A stretch of 64,000 nt of DNA from positions 3,658,001 through 3,722,000 of the forward strand of contig NZ_CP051774.1 of the NCBI RefSeq assembly GCF_012913485.1. Direction: 5' to 3'. The notes under the pieces were generated by a model, which was not told where the DNA came from, searched no databases, and saw only the letters and a list, made by a program, of their open reading frames with translations. This DNA is from Luteolibacter luteus. GTDB lineage: Bacteria; Verrucomicrobiota; Verrucomicrobiia; Verrucomicrobiales; Akkermansiaceae. Positions 18,401-25,361 of the stretch are shown piece by piece. Position numbers and translations under genes: made by a program. Position 1 is the first letter of the stretch; each line of letters opens with the position of its first letter.

Positions 18401-20420
18401 CGACTTCGTACACGTCATCCAGAATCCGAATCTCTCGGGCATCGAGATCTATCCGATTGCGGCAGGTGCCTTGGAGATGGAGCCGCCGACCACACCGGGT
18501 AATCTCGCGGCCAACAACGTCACCGAGAACAGCATTGGCTTGGGTTGGACAGCTTCCACCGACAATGTTGGCGTGACAGGCTACCGGATCTACCGGAATG
18601 CGCTGCTGGTAAACACCGTCACCGGGCTGTCCTTCAATGACACCGGCCTGAGCACCGGCACACTCTACAACTACTCGGTGATCGCGGTGGACGCCGCGGG
18701 CAATACCTCGCCGCCGGCGCTGGTATCTGCCACGACCACGGCTCCCGATCTTCAGGGGCCAAGCATCCCACAGGGTCTTGTTGCAACGGCGGGCCTGACC
18801 TCGATCAATCTGGACTGGGAAGCTTCGACCGACAATGTCGCGGTGACAGGATACCGGATCATCCGCAACGGCCAACTCCTCACCACGGTGACCACCACGG
18901 ACTTTGCCGACAGCGGGCTGCCGAGCGGAGTGGAGTTCGGCTACGAAATCATCGCCCTCGATGCCTCCGGCAACCTGTCCTCGCCGGCCCAGGTCACGAC
19001 ATCCACCTTGGCTGACACTGCGGCCCCGAGCATCCCCGGAAGTTTGGCCGCCACCCCGTCCTTCAATAGCGTCAGCCTCGTTTGGACGGCTTCCACGGAC
19101 AATGTCGGCGTCATCGGCTATCGCGTCTATCGCGGTGCGGAACTCCTCGCGACGATCCAAGGAACAACGTATGAGGATACCGGCCTGGTGCCCGGCACGG
19201 CCCTCCAGTACCACATCCGTGCGATCGACCTGGCAGGAAATGCTTCGGCCGCCGCCACTGCCACCACCGCAACTCCCGCGGACAACCAGGCCCCGACCAT
19301 TCCCGGCGGCTTCGAGGCGACCCCTGGCGATGAAACCATGAGCCTGACGTGGCAGCCTTCGGCCGACAATGTCGGAGTGGCGGCCTATGAGATCCGCCGT
19401 AACGGCATCTTGCTTGCCACGGTACCCATCCCGGGTTTCGAAGACAGCGGCCTCACCAATGGCGTGCTCTATACTTACGAGGTCCGTGCCATTGATGGTG
19501 TCGGAAACGTCTCTGCTCCGGCCATGGATTCCGCGAAACCTCGGATCGTCGGGAACGTCGTGAAGCGCATCAATTCCGGGGGCCTAGCCTATACGGATAC
19601 CCTGGGCCGCGTTTGGGAAGCAGACACGGGCTTCAGCTCGGGATCCACGAATACCTCCACCAACGCCATCGCGGGAACGGACGACGATACGCTCTACCAG
19701 ACCGAGCGCTACGATCCGCAATCCACCGGTGCCTTCCTCGAATACAACTTCGCGCTCGCGAACGGGCAATATGAAGTGCGACTTCACTTTGCGGAGACTT
19801 ACTCCGGTGTCACTGCTCCGGGGCAGCGCCTGTTCGATGTCTTCGCGGAGAACAACCTCGCGCTGGATGATTTCGATATCTTCGCTCATGCCGGACTAAA
19901 CCGGGCCTGCGTGATCACCTTCCCGGTCGTCGTTGCGGACGGCAGCCTGAACTTGCGCTGGGTTCACGGGGCGGCACAGAACCCGAAGGTCTGCGCGATC
20001 GAGGTCTACCCGATCCAGGGCGGCGGAGCCCAGCAGACCTTTGAGCAGTGGCTCGAGACAAATGGGCTGGCAGGTCAAACGACTGCGGATTCGGACGGCG
20101 GCACGCTCGACAACTTCGGCGAATACGAGCTCCAGATGGACCCGAACGATCCTTCGGACGATCTCGAGTTCTCGTTGCGTTGCTCGGATTCGGGGAATGA
20201 TGTGGTGATCTCGCTTCCCGAGCTCAAGCCGCTCGGAAACTACCATCTCCATCGAAGCACTTCGCTGAACAACATCGGTAACGTGGCCAACCGGGTTGAA
20301 ACCATCACTCGTGCAGAGATCGAAGCCATGACCGTATTCCAGCGTCAGAATTACGGCTTCGAGGACACGACGGGCGGATCCCGTGGGTTCTACCGGCTCT
20401 ACTTTGAGCCTGCCGAATAG
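12453..20420 (+). CDS. Giant secreted multidomain protein: propeller, TSP3, four malectin and eight FN3 domains
   Basis: A 2655-residue exported protein. A long n-region precedes a hydrophobic core ending in APARA-Q near residue 45. Residues about 50-560 resemble a soluble glucose/sorbosone dehydrogenase-type beta-propeller (FGPDNRLYFTQVNG, FASGFRNPYDV, WGGYPKNEG). Residues about 565-625 are Asp-rich thrombospondin type 3-like calcium repeats (DEDNDGYSNADE, DRDGDFLSDLLDTDDDNDG). A jelly-roll segment spans about 630-870 and another beta domain about 870-1080. Malectin-like domains lie at about 1173-1326, 1509-1665, 1851-2008 and 2368-2525, each with YEVRLHFAE or a close variant. FN3 domains fill the gaps in the order M-F-F-M-F-F-M-F-F-F-F-M. 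The tail ends GFYRLYF. It probably binds the locus's polysaccharide at the cell surface or in the matrix; catalytic competence of the propeller is unproven. Confidence 0.85.
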   Translation: MKSVSPVPGLETRVPRTGFRSGSLAASSCMSLMAAAALLAPARAQVGFSASTLGGLVSGSNNKASKVTSLQFGPDNRLYFTQVNGTIIACDVTRSAANNYVASNAETISLVKNIPNYDDDGVRNFTLNTRQATGILVVGTAASPIIYVSSSDPREGAGSGATDLNLDTNSGIISRLKKNSSGVWEKVDIVRGLPRSEENHASNGLNISPDGNTLFLAQGGNTNAGGPSNNFAFSCETALSAAVLSVNLAAINAMPVQTDTYGQQYVYNLPTVNDPNPARAHNGDGSDVNDPFGGNDGLNQARLVQGGPVQVFASGFRNPYDVLIAKTGARAGKMYTVDNAANSGWGGYPKNEGSVAVGQPSPVTNQYVSGEPGAVNNLDSLQLISQGYYGGHPNPIRANPSGAGWLRYDGGSGGAGMVYSVTPTSDWPPVPAAMADPRQGDFKLPGAANNALFTNSASTTGLAEYTANNFSGAMLGNIIATQYSSNTVQRLILNADGTQVTGSSVLLQGSSYGTPLDVACPGAGAAPALAGTIFVGHHSSKITVLEPSDFENGSGSTCTGAVSYALDEDNDGYSNADEAANNSDPCSSAVTPLDRDGDFLSDLLDTDDDNDGVSDSYDPFPIDSLSGASVGVPMRYDLFNELGIGFFGIGFTGVMIDPGEDYRLSIDESEIIAGGTAGLFTDPTVGPGNPHGANNSQMNAFQFGVNVDEATGIFRVRAGLGGLLFNGAPVAAQSQGIFIGNGDQDNYLKIAVNAASGAGAIEIVHEENGTMLAHEFYSRPNLFSSTIALSFLVDPIAGTAQPGYSIGEGAIVNVGPPIVLGGKVLASVRGKGMAVGLLATTGDASTPTFNATWDYFEVTPIAGTAAARLTINSGSGSILTSSTNSGGSFQVQNLSTGGQKITSIKVDVSTAALPDVVFDPAGTAGDTDGKGFTLDSFTGTGTPVGTFAQPHDGSSSQDGYEVLNITFPSANFAPGNEMTFSSDIDPTSVKGSAGPGPGDASSVTGLELSGTTVTVTFSDGTVRKVRTSGLQVSGYTHSNKTSVALLTSDVLPTPKLTVVGKTSPFVANTQPTVRVAGPVGSTVKVWVLSAELFLEAGGYDVDPFEANNVTSFATINGTVGVNGYVDLPVVLKDAGATGGINFVAAQLLDASGRRSSCSDILVIDYDPTGSTNALIRVNAGGPSYVDSNSQTWAADNGFTSGSTSTFANPIAGTVNDAIYQTFRYDDTPSSPLDYSFPVTNGQYEVRLHFAETWSGVTAVGQRIFDVFIENQLAIDNLDVFAVAGANTAYSVTLPATVTDGQLTIGLRHVVQNPFICGIEVFSLGTGGLDTEPPAAPATLNATSVGAGSITLGWPAAADNVGVTGYKIFREGVEIGASTSLSFTSTGLTPSTQYHFSVKAVDASNNISAPVLLTVSTTADTQNPTVPGNLKGVAGNQVAILSWTASTDDAGVTGYRIYRDTVLVTTVTGLGYTDGGLVNGTLYNYQVRAIDASGKNSAAASVSVRPRALGSAALRIDVGSAVPFVDSLSQTWQADTGFNTGITEASTGAIAGTVEDGIYQTRRFDRSYGAELKYSLPLPDGEYELRLHFAEVWSGANGVPGARVFDVKVEDQLVLDNFDIFATAGFATALVVPIPVTVTGGNLTIEFFHGVNNPTLAGIEVYALEGPPPDTILPSTPGSFAVTGKTQNSISLGWNAATDNVGVTGYRIKRGATVLATVPGLNYTDTGLSASTLYQYSVVALDAAGNASVAATTSGTTAADTTPPSMPGMLTGNPGNGIANLTWTASTDNGLVTGYRVYRNGGLLGTVTTTAFSDSGLTNGTAYTYEVRAVDSANNVSTPASVVVTPRALGDAIVRVNAGSATSFLDPAGHTWVADTGYNTGYMEATTNAITGTDMPALYQSRRIDRISGAELKYQLTVPNGDYEVRLHFAEVWPGAYATGIRVFDVLMEGALAINDLDVFARVGANRALVIATPVTVADGKLTIDFVHVIQNPNLSGIEIYPIAAGALEMEPPTTPGNLAANNVTENSIGLGWTASTDNVGVTGYRIYRNALLVNTVTGLSFNDTGLSTGTLYNYSVIAVDAAGNTSPPALVSATTTAPDLQGPSIPQGLVATAGLTSINLDWEASTDNVAVTGYRIIRNGQLLTTVTTTDFADSGLPSGVEFGYEIIALDASGNLSSPAQVTTSTLADTAAPSIPGSLAATPSFNSVSLVWTASTDNVGVIGYRVYRGAELLATIQGTTYEDTGLVPGTALQYHIRAIDLAGNASAAATATTATPADNQAPTIPGGFEATPGDETMSLTWQPSADNVGVAAYEIRRNGILLATVPIPGFEDSGLTNGVLYTYEVRAIDGVGNVSAPAMDSAKPRIVGNVVKRINSGGLAYTDTLGRVWEADTGFSSGSTNTSTNAIAGTDDDTLYQTERYDPQSTGAFLEYNFALANGQYEVRLHFAETYSGVTAPGQRLFDVFAENNLALDDFDIFAHAGLNRACVITFPVVVADGSLNLRWVHGAAQNPKVCAIEVYPIQGGGAQQTFEQWLETNGLAGQTTADSDGGTLDNFGEYELQMDPNDPSDDLEFSLRCSDSGNDVVISLPELKPLGNYHLHRSTSLNNIGNVANRVETITRAEIEAMTVFQRQNYGFEDTTGGSRGFYRLYFEPAE
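16438..19554 (+). repeat. Eight FN3-encoding repeats of about 270 bp, interrupted by malectin units
   Basis: Within the giant gene, FN3 units recur at about 16438, 16708, 17450, 17731, 18478, 18751, 19018 and 19288. Each encodes a WTAS-TDNVGVTGYRIYR-like core, a TGLS/GT-YNYSV strand and a DAAGN turn. DNA identity between units is visible by eye in the segment for TDNVGVTGYR. The similarity suggests expansion by duplication of FN3 pairs and malectin-FN3-FN3 cassettes; it makes the gene prone to recombination and assembly collapse. Confidence 0.85.
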
Positions 20421-20432
20421 GTGATTCTTGTT

Positions 20433-20470
20433 CGGGGAGGTGGCCGCCTCCCCGGAGTTTCTTGTTTTCA
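20433..20470 (+). terminator. Rho-independent terminator after the giant gene
   Basis: Stem CGGGGAGG (20433-20440) pairs with CCTCCCCG (20447-20454) across a 6-base loop, followed by GAGTTTCTTGTTTT. It lies 13 bases after the stop and separates the giant gene from the rhamnose operon. Confidence 0.75.
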
Positions 20471-20536
20471 CAATCCCGAACTTGATGAACTGGCACGTGA
20501 TCTGATAGATTTCCTTTAATTCCTCCCTTCCCAGCG

Positions 20537-21448
20537 ATGAAACGTCCCCCCCGCGTCGTCATTGTCGGTGCCGCAGGCCGCCTCGGCCAAGCACTTGAAT
20601 CCCGCTTCTCACGGGAAAACACCGTCACCGGTCTAGCCCGTCCCCTTATCGATCTCTCCTGTGCCCAGTCGATTCGTGACGCACTGGAACCCCTCGATTT
20701 TGACCACCTGATCCTCCCCGCCGCCATGACGGCGGTGGATCTCTGCGAGACCCATGAGGATCAGGCTTACGCCATCAATGCCTACGCCCCCCGCCTGATC
20801 GCGGAGATCTGCGGCAGCAAGAAGGCTCACATGACCCATGTGAGCACCGACTTTGTCTTCGATGGCAAGAAAGCCGGCTTCTACACGGAAGCCGACAAGC
20901 CCCGCCCGGTGAGCGTCTACGGCGCTTCCAAGCTGGAAGGGGAGGAGCATGTGCTCGCCACCAGCCCCCACAATCTCGTGGTGCGGATCTCGTGGCTCTA
21001 CGGTCCGGGAAAGCCAGCCTTCCCGGAGTGGATCACCGGCCAGGCCTGCGCGGAGGCGGAGCTGTGGCTTCCCGCCGACAAGACCGGAAGCCCTACTTGC
21101 AGCGTTGATACCGCCGAGCTCCTGGAGCCCCTCATTTTCGGATCGGAAGGAGCCCCTGCCGGCGGCCTCTTCCACCTCTGCAACTCCGGATCCTGCACTT
21201 GGCAGGAGTGGGGCCAAGCCTGCATCGATCTCGCCCGGGAAGCCGGGGCGCCGATCCGTGCCGGGCGGATCGCCGCGAATGCGCTCGCCGATATCGCCGC
21301 GATGACCGCCAAGCGCCCGCCCAACAGCGCGATGAGCAATGCCAAGTATGTTTCCTACACCGGGATCACCCCCCGTTCATGGGAAGAGGCCCTGGCCGCC
21401 CATTTTGCCACCTCCGGGTTCCTCGGGAAATCCCTGATCGCCGCCTGA
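20537..21448 (+). CDS. rfbD: dTDP-4-dehydrorhamnose reductase (RmlD)
   Basis: A 303-residue NAD(P)-binding SDR of the extended RmlD group, which reduces dTDP-4-keto-L-rhamnose to dTDP-L-rhamnose in the cytoplasm. The Rossmann loop GAAGRLGQ is at residues 11-18, THVSTDFVFDGK matches the conserved family block with the catalytic Thr/Ser, and YGASKLEGE contains the Tyr-x-x-x-Lys pair. LYGPGKPAF and PTCSVDTAELL near the C-terminus are also family-like. The start at ATG 20537 follows TTCCTCCCTTCCCAGCG. It is the first gene of a compact set (rmlD, rmlB, rmlA, rmlC-like) that would feed rhamnose to the exopolysaccharide assembly genes upstream. Confidence 0.9.
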   Translation: MKRPPRVVIVGAAGRLGQALESRFSRENTVTGLARPLIDLSCAQSIRDALEPLDFDHLILPAAMTAVDLCETHEDQAYAINAYAPRLIAEICGSKKAHMTHVSTDFVFDGKKAGFYTEADKPRPVSVYGASKLEGEEHVLATSPHNLVVRISWLYGPGKPAFPEWITGQACAEAELWLPADKTGSPTCSVDTAELLEPLIFGSEGAPAGGLFHLCNSGSCTWQEWGQACIDLAREAGAPIRAGRIAANALADIAAMTAKRPPNSAMSNAKYVSYTGITPRSWEEALAAHFATSGFLGKSLIAA

Positions 21449-21495
21449 GTTGACCACGGCGCTATGTTTTTAACAAAGCTCACCCTTCCCCACCC

Positions 21496-22605
21496 ATGAA
21501 CATACTCGTCACCGGCGGTGCCGGATTCATCGGATCAAATCTGGTCCACTACCTCCTCGGGGAGGCCTCGTCCGAATTGGGCGTGCCCATCGACAAGGTG
21601 GTCAACCTCGACAAGCTCACCTACGCGGGCAACCGGACCAGCCTCGAGGATCTCGATTCGGATCCCCGCCATGTCTTCGCTCAAGGTGACATCTGCGACG
21701 AGAAATTCGTCAGCGCCCTTTTGAAGGAGCACCAGATCGATGCCGTCATGCACCTAGCCGCAGAGTCGCATGTCGATCGCTCCATTGACGGCCCGGAAGC
21801 CTTCATCATGACCAATGTCGTGGGCACCTTCCGGCTTTTGGATGCCTTCCGCAAATACCTGGCAGAAACGGGTCGAACCAAGTTGCCGAATTATGGCAAG
21901 TCGATCGCCGATGGGGGCGAATCCGCCTTTCTCCACGTCTCCACCGACGAAGTTTTCGGTTCGCTTGGTCCTTCCGACCCGATGTTCTGCGAGAGCACTC
22001 CTTACGCGCCGAATAGTCCTTATAGCGCCTCGAAGGCCGGTAGTGATCACCTCGCACGTGCCTATCATCACACTTATGGGATGCCGGTGATTACCACGAA
22101 TTGCTCCAACAATTACGGGCCCTATCAGTTCCCGGAAAAATTGCTCCCGCTGATGATTCAGAAGACCCTTCGCGGAGAATCCCTGCCGGTCTATGGGGAC
22201 GGCTCGAACGTCCGCGATTGGCTCTACGTGGAAGACCACTGTCGCGGCCTCGCCATGGCTCTTGTCCGCGGCACGATTGGCGAAACCTACGTGATTGGCG
22301 GCAAGAACGAGATGCGGAACGTCGATGTGGTAAAGGAACTCATCAGGACCGTTCACGAACTCGCCCCCGAAAGTGCCACCAAGACCGCCGATGAACTCAT
22401 CACCTACGTGAAGGATCGTCCTGGTCATGACCGCCGCTATGCGATCGATCCTTCCCGGATCGAGAATGAACTCGGTTGGTCCCCTCGTGAAAACTTTGCT
22501 TCCGGCCTGCGCAAGGCCGTCCAGTGGTACCTCGATCACCAGGAGTGGATCCGCGGGATCGAGGATGGCAGCTACCGTGGCGAACGACTCGGAACCCTTG
22601 CCTGA
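21496..22605 (+). CDS. rfbB: dTDP-glucose 4,6-dehydratase (RmlB)
   Basis: A 369-residue extended SDR that converts dTDP-glucose to dTDP-4-keto-6-deoxyglucose, the second step of dTDP-rhamnose synthesis. The Rossmann motif is [10 protein letters not shown] (residues 6-15). [25 protein letters not shown] (with the active-site Thr-Asp-Glu) and [12 protein letters not shown] (Tyr/Lys pair) are diagnostic of the family, and [19 protein letters not shown] matches the substrate-binding block. Length is slightly above the usual 350 because of an insertion around residues 130-145. Start ATG 21496 is preceded by CACCCTTCCCCACCC. rmlA follows after eight bases. Confidence 0.96.
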   Translation: MNILVTGGAGFIGSNLVHYLLGEASSELGVPIDKVVNLDKLTYAGNRTSLEDLDSDPRHVFAQGDICDEKFVSALLKEHQIDAVMHLAAESHVDRSIDGPEAFIMTNVVGTFRLLDAFRKYLAETGRTKLPNYGKSIADGGESAFLHVSTDEVFGSLGPSDPMFCESTPYAPNSPYSASKAGSDHLARAYHHTYGMPVITTNCSNNYGPYQFPEKLLPLMIQKTLRGESLPVYGDGSNVRDWLYVEDHCRGLAMALVRGTIGETYVIGGKNEMRNVDVVKELIRTVHELAPESATKTADELITYVKDRPGHDRRYAIDPSRIENELGWSPRENFASGLRKAVQWYLDHQEWIRGIEDGSYRGERLGTLA

Positions 22606-22613
22606 TTCCTCCC

Positions 22614-23525
22614 ATGGTCTACATCGATAAAAGCCGCTTCTCCCAGACGCCTGAAGATCTCGCCATCCGCAAAGGCATTATCCTGGCGGGTGGCACCGGC
22701 AGCCGCCTCTTCCCGATGACCCACTCGGTGAGCAAGCAGCTCATCCCGGTCTATGACAAGCCGATGATCTACTACCCGCTCACCGTGCTGATGCTCGCGG
22801 GCGTGAAGGAAATCCTCGTCATTTCCACACCGCGCGATCTGCCGGGCTTTCAGCACCTCCTCGCCGATGGCTCGCAGTGGGGGCTGGAGATTTCCTACGC
22901 GGAGCAACCAAAGCCTGAAGGGCTCGCCCAAGCCTTCCTCATCGGTGAGGAGTTCCTCGCCGGAGAGCCGGTCTGCCTTGTCCTTGGCGACAACCTTTTC
23001 TACGGCCACGATCTCGCGAAGTCCCTGCTCGCCGCGTCTCGTCGCAAGGACGGGGCTACCGTTTTCGGCTACCACACGAACCAACCCGAGCAATACGGCG
23101 TGGTGGAGTTCGATGCCGCCGGGAACGTCGTCTCACTCGAAGAAAAGCCCGCGAAACCGAAATCGAATTACGCGGTCCCAGGGATCTACTTCTACGATGA
23201 CAAGGTGGTTGAAACCGCCAAGTCGCTGAAGCCATCCGCGCGGGGCGAGCTCGAGATCACCGACCTCAATCGCGTCTATCTCGAACGGGGTGATCTTCGC
23301 GTCGAGCTCCTCGGGCGCGGCACCACCTGGCTCGATACCGGCACCCCGGATTCATTGGCGGATGCGACCCAGTTCGTACAGGTCATCCAACAGCGCCAAG
23401 GCCTGAAGATTGCCTGCCCGGAAGAAGTTGCCTTCCTGCAAGGACGCATCGATCGGGACAAGCTGAACGAATCGATCAAGAAATACGCCAAGACTCCCTA
23501 TGGTGAATATCTCGCTACGCTCTGA
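22614..23525 (+). CDS. rfbA: Glucose-1-phosphate thymidylyltransferase (RmlA)
   Basis: A 303-residue nucleotidyltransferase that makes dTDP-glucose from dTTP and glucose 1-phosphate. The nucleotide-binding signature [11 protein letters not shown] is at about residues 25-35, [12 protein letters not shown] follows, and [26 protein letters not shown] and QYGVVEFD are all diagnostic. The N-terminal leader of about 20 residues before RKGIILAGG is longer than in the E. coli enzyme. I chose ATG 22614, eight bases after the rmlB stop; a longer frame from 22524 would overlap rmlB by 80 bases. The ATG follows GATTCCTCCC with no purine ribosome site. Confidence 0.95.
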   Translation: MVYIDKSRFSQTPEDLAIRKGIILAGGTGSRLFPMTHSVSKQLIPVYDKPMIYYPLTVLMLAGVKEILVISTPRDLPGFQHLLADGSQWGLEISYAEQPKPEGLAQAFLIGEEFLAGEPVCLVLGDNLFYGHDLAKSLLAASRRKDGATVFGYHTNQPEQYGVVEFDAAGNVVSLEEKPAKPKSNYAVPGIYFYDDKVVETAKSLKPSARGELEITDLNRVYLERGDLRVELLGRGTTWLDTGTPDSLADATQFVQVIQQRQGLKIACPEEVAFLQGRIDRDKLNESIKKYAKTPYGEYLATL

Positions 23526-23529
23526 GTCC

Positions 23530-24270
23530 ATGTCCGAGACCAATCAAGATCGGTGGGCCGGGCTTAAGCCGGAGGCGCGTGCGCTTCTTGAAACCCGCGA
23601 CTATTCAAAATCCGACCTCGCCCTGCGCCTTGGCACCAGCGGCGTGAACGCTTCGGAGGCCATCGACGGCCGTGCCAGCTTGGGCGAGGCATGGATTCCC
23701 GGTGTCGAGCTCTTCAAACGGCGTGTCTATCAGCAGAAGGGAAGGGGATACTTCGGTGAACTTACGCGTCTTACCGAGGGAACCCTCGACCGTATCGGCC
23801 TCGCGCCGCGCCAATGGGCATCGGCGCTCATGCATCGTGATAGCGCGAAGGGATTTCACATCCATCCGCCCTTCATTCCGGCAGGGGAAGAACCTGCGGC
23901 CTGGTTCCAGAAGCTCTACGTCGGGTCCTCGGATGACTACTCGCTGCGTCCCTACGACCGGGAGCAATGGGACGTCATGTTCTTTCTCACTGGCATTTGT
24001 GAGATGCTCCTAGTCGATGAACGGGCGGGCATGCCTCGCCGCGTCATGCGCTTTGTTATCCCCGGTGACAGTCGCTCCGGACCGGACAATGCCGCGGTGG
24101 TGATCCCTTCGGGCGTCGCTCACGCATTGCGCAATGTCGGTAACGAAGACCTGATCATGGTCTATGGCACCAGCACCGTCTTCAATCCCGAGTGGGAAGG
24201 CCGCATTGTGAGTGATGTCGAAAAGGCCCCGCTTCCCCCGGATTGGGATCGTTACATCGCCCGCCAGTGA
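23530..24270 (+). CDS. Divergent dTDP-4-dehydrorhamnose 3,5-epimerase-like cupin (RmlC candidate)
   Basis: A 246-residue protein directly behind rmlA (four bases apart). Several blocks align with RmlC in order: GYFGELTR (RmlC FF-E-FR), KGFHIHPP (RmlC RGLHYQ, catalytic His), QKLYVGSSDDYSLRPYD, VVIPSGVAHALRN (RmlC IPPGFAHG) and a final TSTVFNPEWEGR (RmlC TxYY-P--E). The usual YKC-type block is lost and the N-terminus has an extra 60-residue helical region. The most economical reading is the epimerase that completes the dTDP-L-rhamnose pathway, since no other rmlC is visible next to rmlDBA. Family membership is an inference from pattern matching, so the call is less certain than for its neighbours. 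Confidence 0.65.
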   Translation: MSETNQDRWAGLKPEARALLETRDYSKSDLALRLGTSGVNASEAIDGRASLGEAWIPGVELFKRRVYQQKGRGYFGELTRLTEGTLDRIGLAPRQWASALMHRDSAKGFHIHPPFIPAGEEPAAWFQKLYVGSSDDYSLRPYDREQWDVMFFLTGICEMLLVDERAGMPRRVMRFVIPGDSRSGPDNAAVVIPSGVAHALRNVGNEDLIMVYGTSTVFNPEWEGRIVSDVEKAPLPPDWDRYIARQ

Positions 24271-24624
24271 AATGTGAGATGTGATCGCTATGCAGGCAGA
24301 AGGCCGGCTCTCGCGCCGGAAGTTCACCGTTCCTTGGAGATCGGAGGATCTCCCCGGGAGCCATGGCGAGACTCGTGCCCGCGCCTGCCAACGCCCGCTG
24401 CTCGCTTCTTCTGACCATTCTCTCCATCGCCTCGCGGGGTGGCTGCGCCACGAGGAATCACGAAAGCGGCAGCCGGAAAAATCTCGTCTGCCGGGTGGCG
24501 AGGTGATAACTAACAACATAAGGCCCGGAACTACCCGTGCCTGAGAAAGTAGACCGGACCTCATCACCAATCTGCACCTCGGGCATACCTCCCCCGATTC
24601 ACCCCCACTCCCGAACCTACATCG
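24271..24624. other. Intergenic region between the rml genes and the export lipoprotein
   Basis: 354 bases. A 47-codon open frame (ATG 24363 to TGA 24506) encodes a hydrophobic LLLTILSIA segment followed by GGCATRN, which resembles a lipoprotein signal, but nothing else supports it. The DNA for that segment also forms a hairpin (GTGGC-tgc-GCCAC with flanking CTCG/CGAG). The last 60 bases are C-rich (ACCTCCCCCGATTCACCCCCACTCCC split by short gaps) and lead to the ATG at 24625. Confidence 0.35.
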
Positions 24625-25278
24625 ATGAAAACAACCCCAGCAACCCAAGCCGGCAATCCACCCCGCCTCCGCAGTGCCCTCCTTGCTGCCCTGACCGGCG
24701 TCATGGCACTTGTGTTCGCGTTTGCTTTCACTGGCTGCGAAAGCGCCGAGCCCTACACTCCGATCCCCGCGGAAGCCTACTCGGCACGCCCTGCTGGCAC
24801 GCTGAACGCGGGAGACGTGATCCGCGTTTCCTATCCCGGTGCCCCGGAACTCAATACGGTCCAGAAGATCGAGGCTAACGGAAAGGTCAGCCTGCCTACC
24901 ATTGGTTCCGTTACCGCTCAGGGAAAAAGCGTCGCCAGCCTCCAGAGCCAGCTGACCGGGCTTTATCAGAGCCACCTCCAAAATCCCACCGTCCTCGTCG
25001 CCGTGGAGACCGCTGCTTCCGGCGTCTATGTCTCCGGTGAAGTCGTGAAGCCCGGCAAGATCGCCCTCGACCGCCCTATGACCGCTTTCGAGGCCATCAT
25101 GGAAGCGGGCGGCTTCACCAAGTTCGCCAATCCCAAGCAGGTCGTGGTGGTGCGCAATGTAAACGGCAAGCACCAACGCTATGCCCTCAACCTGAGCGAT
25201 ACCCTCAGCGGGGCGTCGAGCAGCGCCTTCTACCTCCGTCCCTACGACACGATTTACGTGAAGCAGAGCCGCTGGTAA
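24625..25278 (+). CDS. Polysaccharide export lipoprotein, Wza-type (Poly_export + SLBB)
   Basis: A 217-residue outer-membrane polysaccharide export protein. Residues 17-38 form a signal with TGC at the cleavage site, so Cys38 is the likely lipidated residue, although the -3 residue is Phe rather than the usual Leu. Residues about 58-125 are the Poly_export domain (LNAGDVIRVSYPGAPELN, KVSLPTIGSV) and residues about 130-190 one SLBB domain (VYVSGEVVKPGKIAL, AIMEAGGF). It is shorter than E. coli Wza (about 380 residues), lacking extra SLBB repeats and the C-terminal amphipathic barrel helix. It would form the periplasmic/outer-membrane exit route for the polymer. A strong terminator follows, closing the locus. 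Confidence 0.9.
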   Translation: MKTTPATQAGNPPRLRSALLAALTGVMALVFAFAFTGCESAEPYTPIPAEAYSARPAGTLNAGDVIRVSYPGAPELNTVQKIEANGKVSLPTIGSVTAQGKSVASLQSQLTGLYQSHLQNPTVLVAVETAASGVYVSGEVVKPGKIALDRPMTAFEAIMEAGGFTKFANPKQVVVVRNVNGKHQRYALNLSDTLSGASSSAFYLRPYDTIYVKQSRW

Positions 25279-25300
25279 TCGTTTTCCTCTGAAAACCGGA

Positions 25301-25339
25301 AGACCGCTCCTGATTTTCGGGAGCGGTCTCTTTGTTTCG
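25301..25339 (+). terminator. Strong rho-independent terminator closing the exopolysaccharide locus
   Basis: A perfect 10-bp stem AGACCGCTCC (25301-25310) with GGAGCGGTCT (25320-25329), a 9-base loop, and CTTTGTTTC after it, 22 bases past the export gene stop. It also lies just downstream of the convergent gene ending at 25362. Confidence 0.85.
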
Positions 25340-25361
25340 TGGTGTTGGCTTTTGCCGGTTC

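Noticed and set aside
17163-19214. 683-codon minus-strand open frame opposite the FN3/malectin array
   Set aside because: Product of GC-rich codon bias and the repeats on the plus strand; no start signal and repetitive Arg/Asp/Gly composition.
16438-19554. Regularly spaced similar segments considered as CRISPR or non-coding tandem repeats
   Set aside because: Units are about 270 bp, in frame, and encode FN3 domains; no short direct repeats with spacers.
12453-20420. PEP-CTERM or exosortase sorting signal at the end of the giant protein
   Set aside because: The C-terminus ends in a beta strand (GFYRLYFEPAE) without a PEP motif, transmembrane helix and basic tail.
22524-22613. Upstream in-frame extension of rmlA
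   Set aside because: It overlaps the end of rmlB and adds residues foreign to RmlA; ATG 22614 fits the operon spacing.
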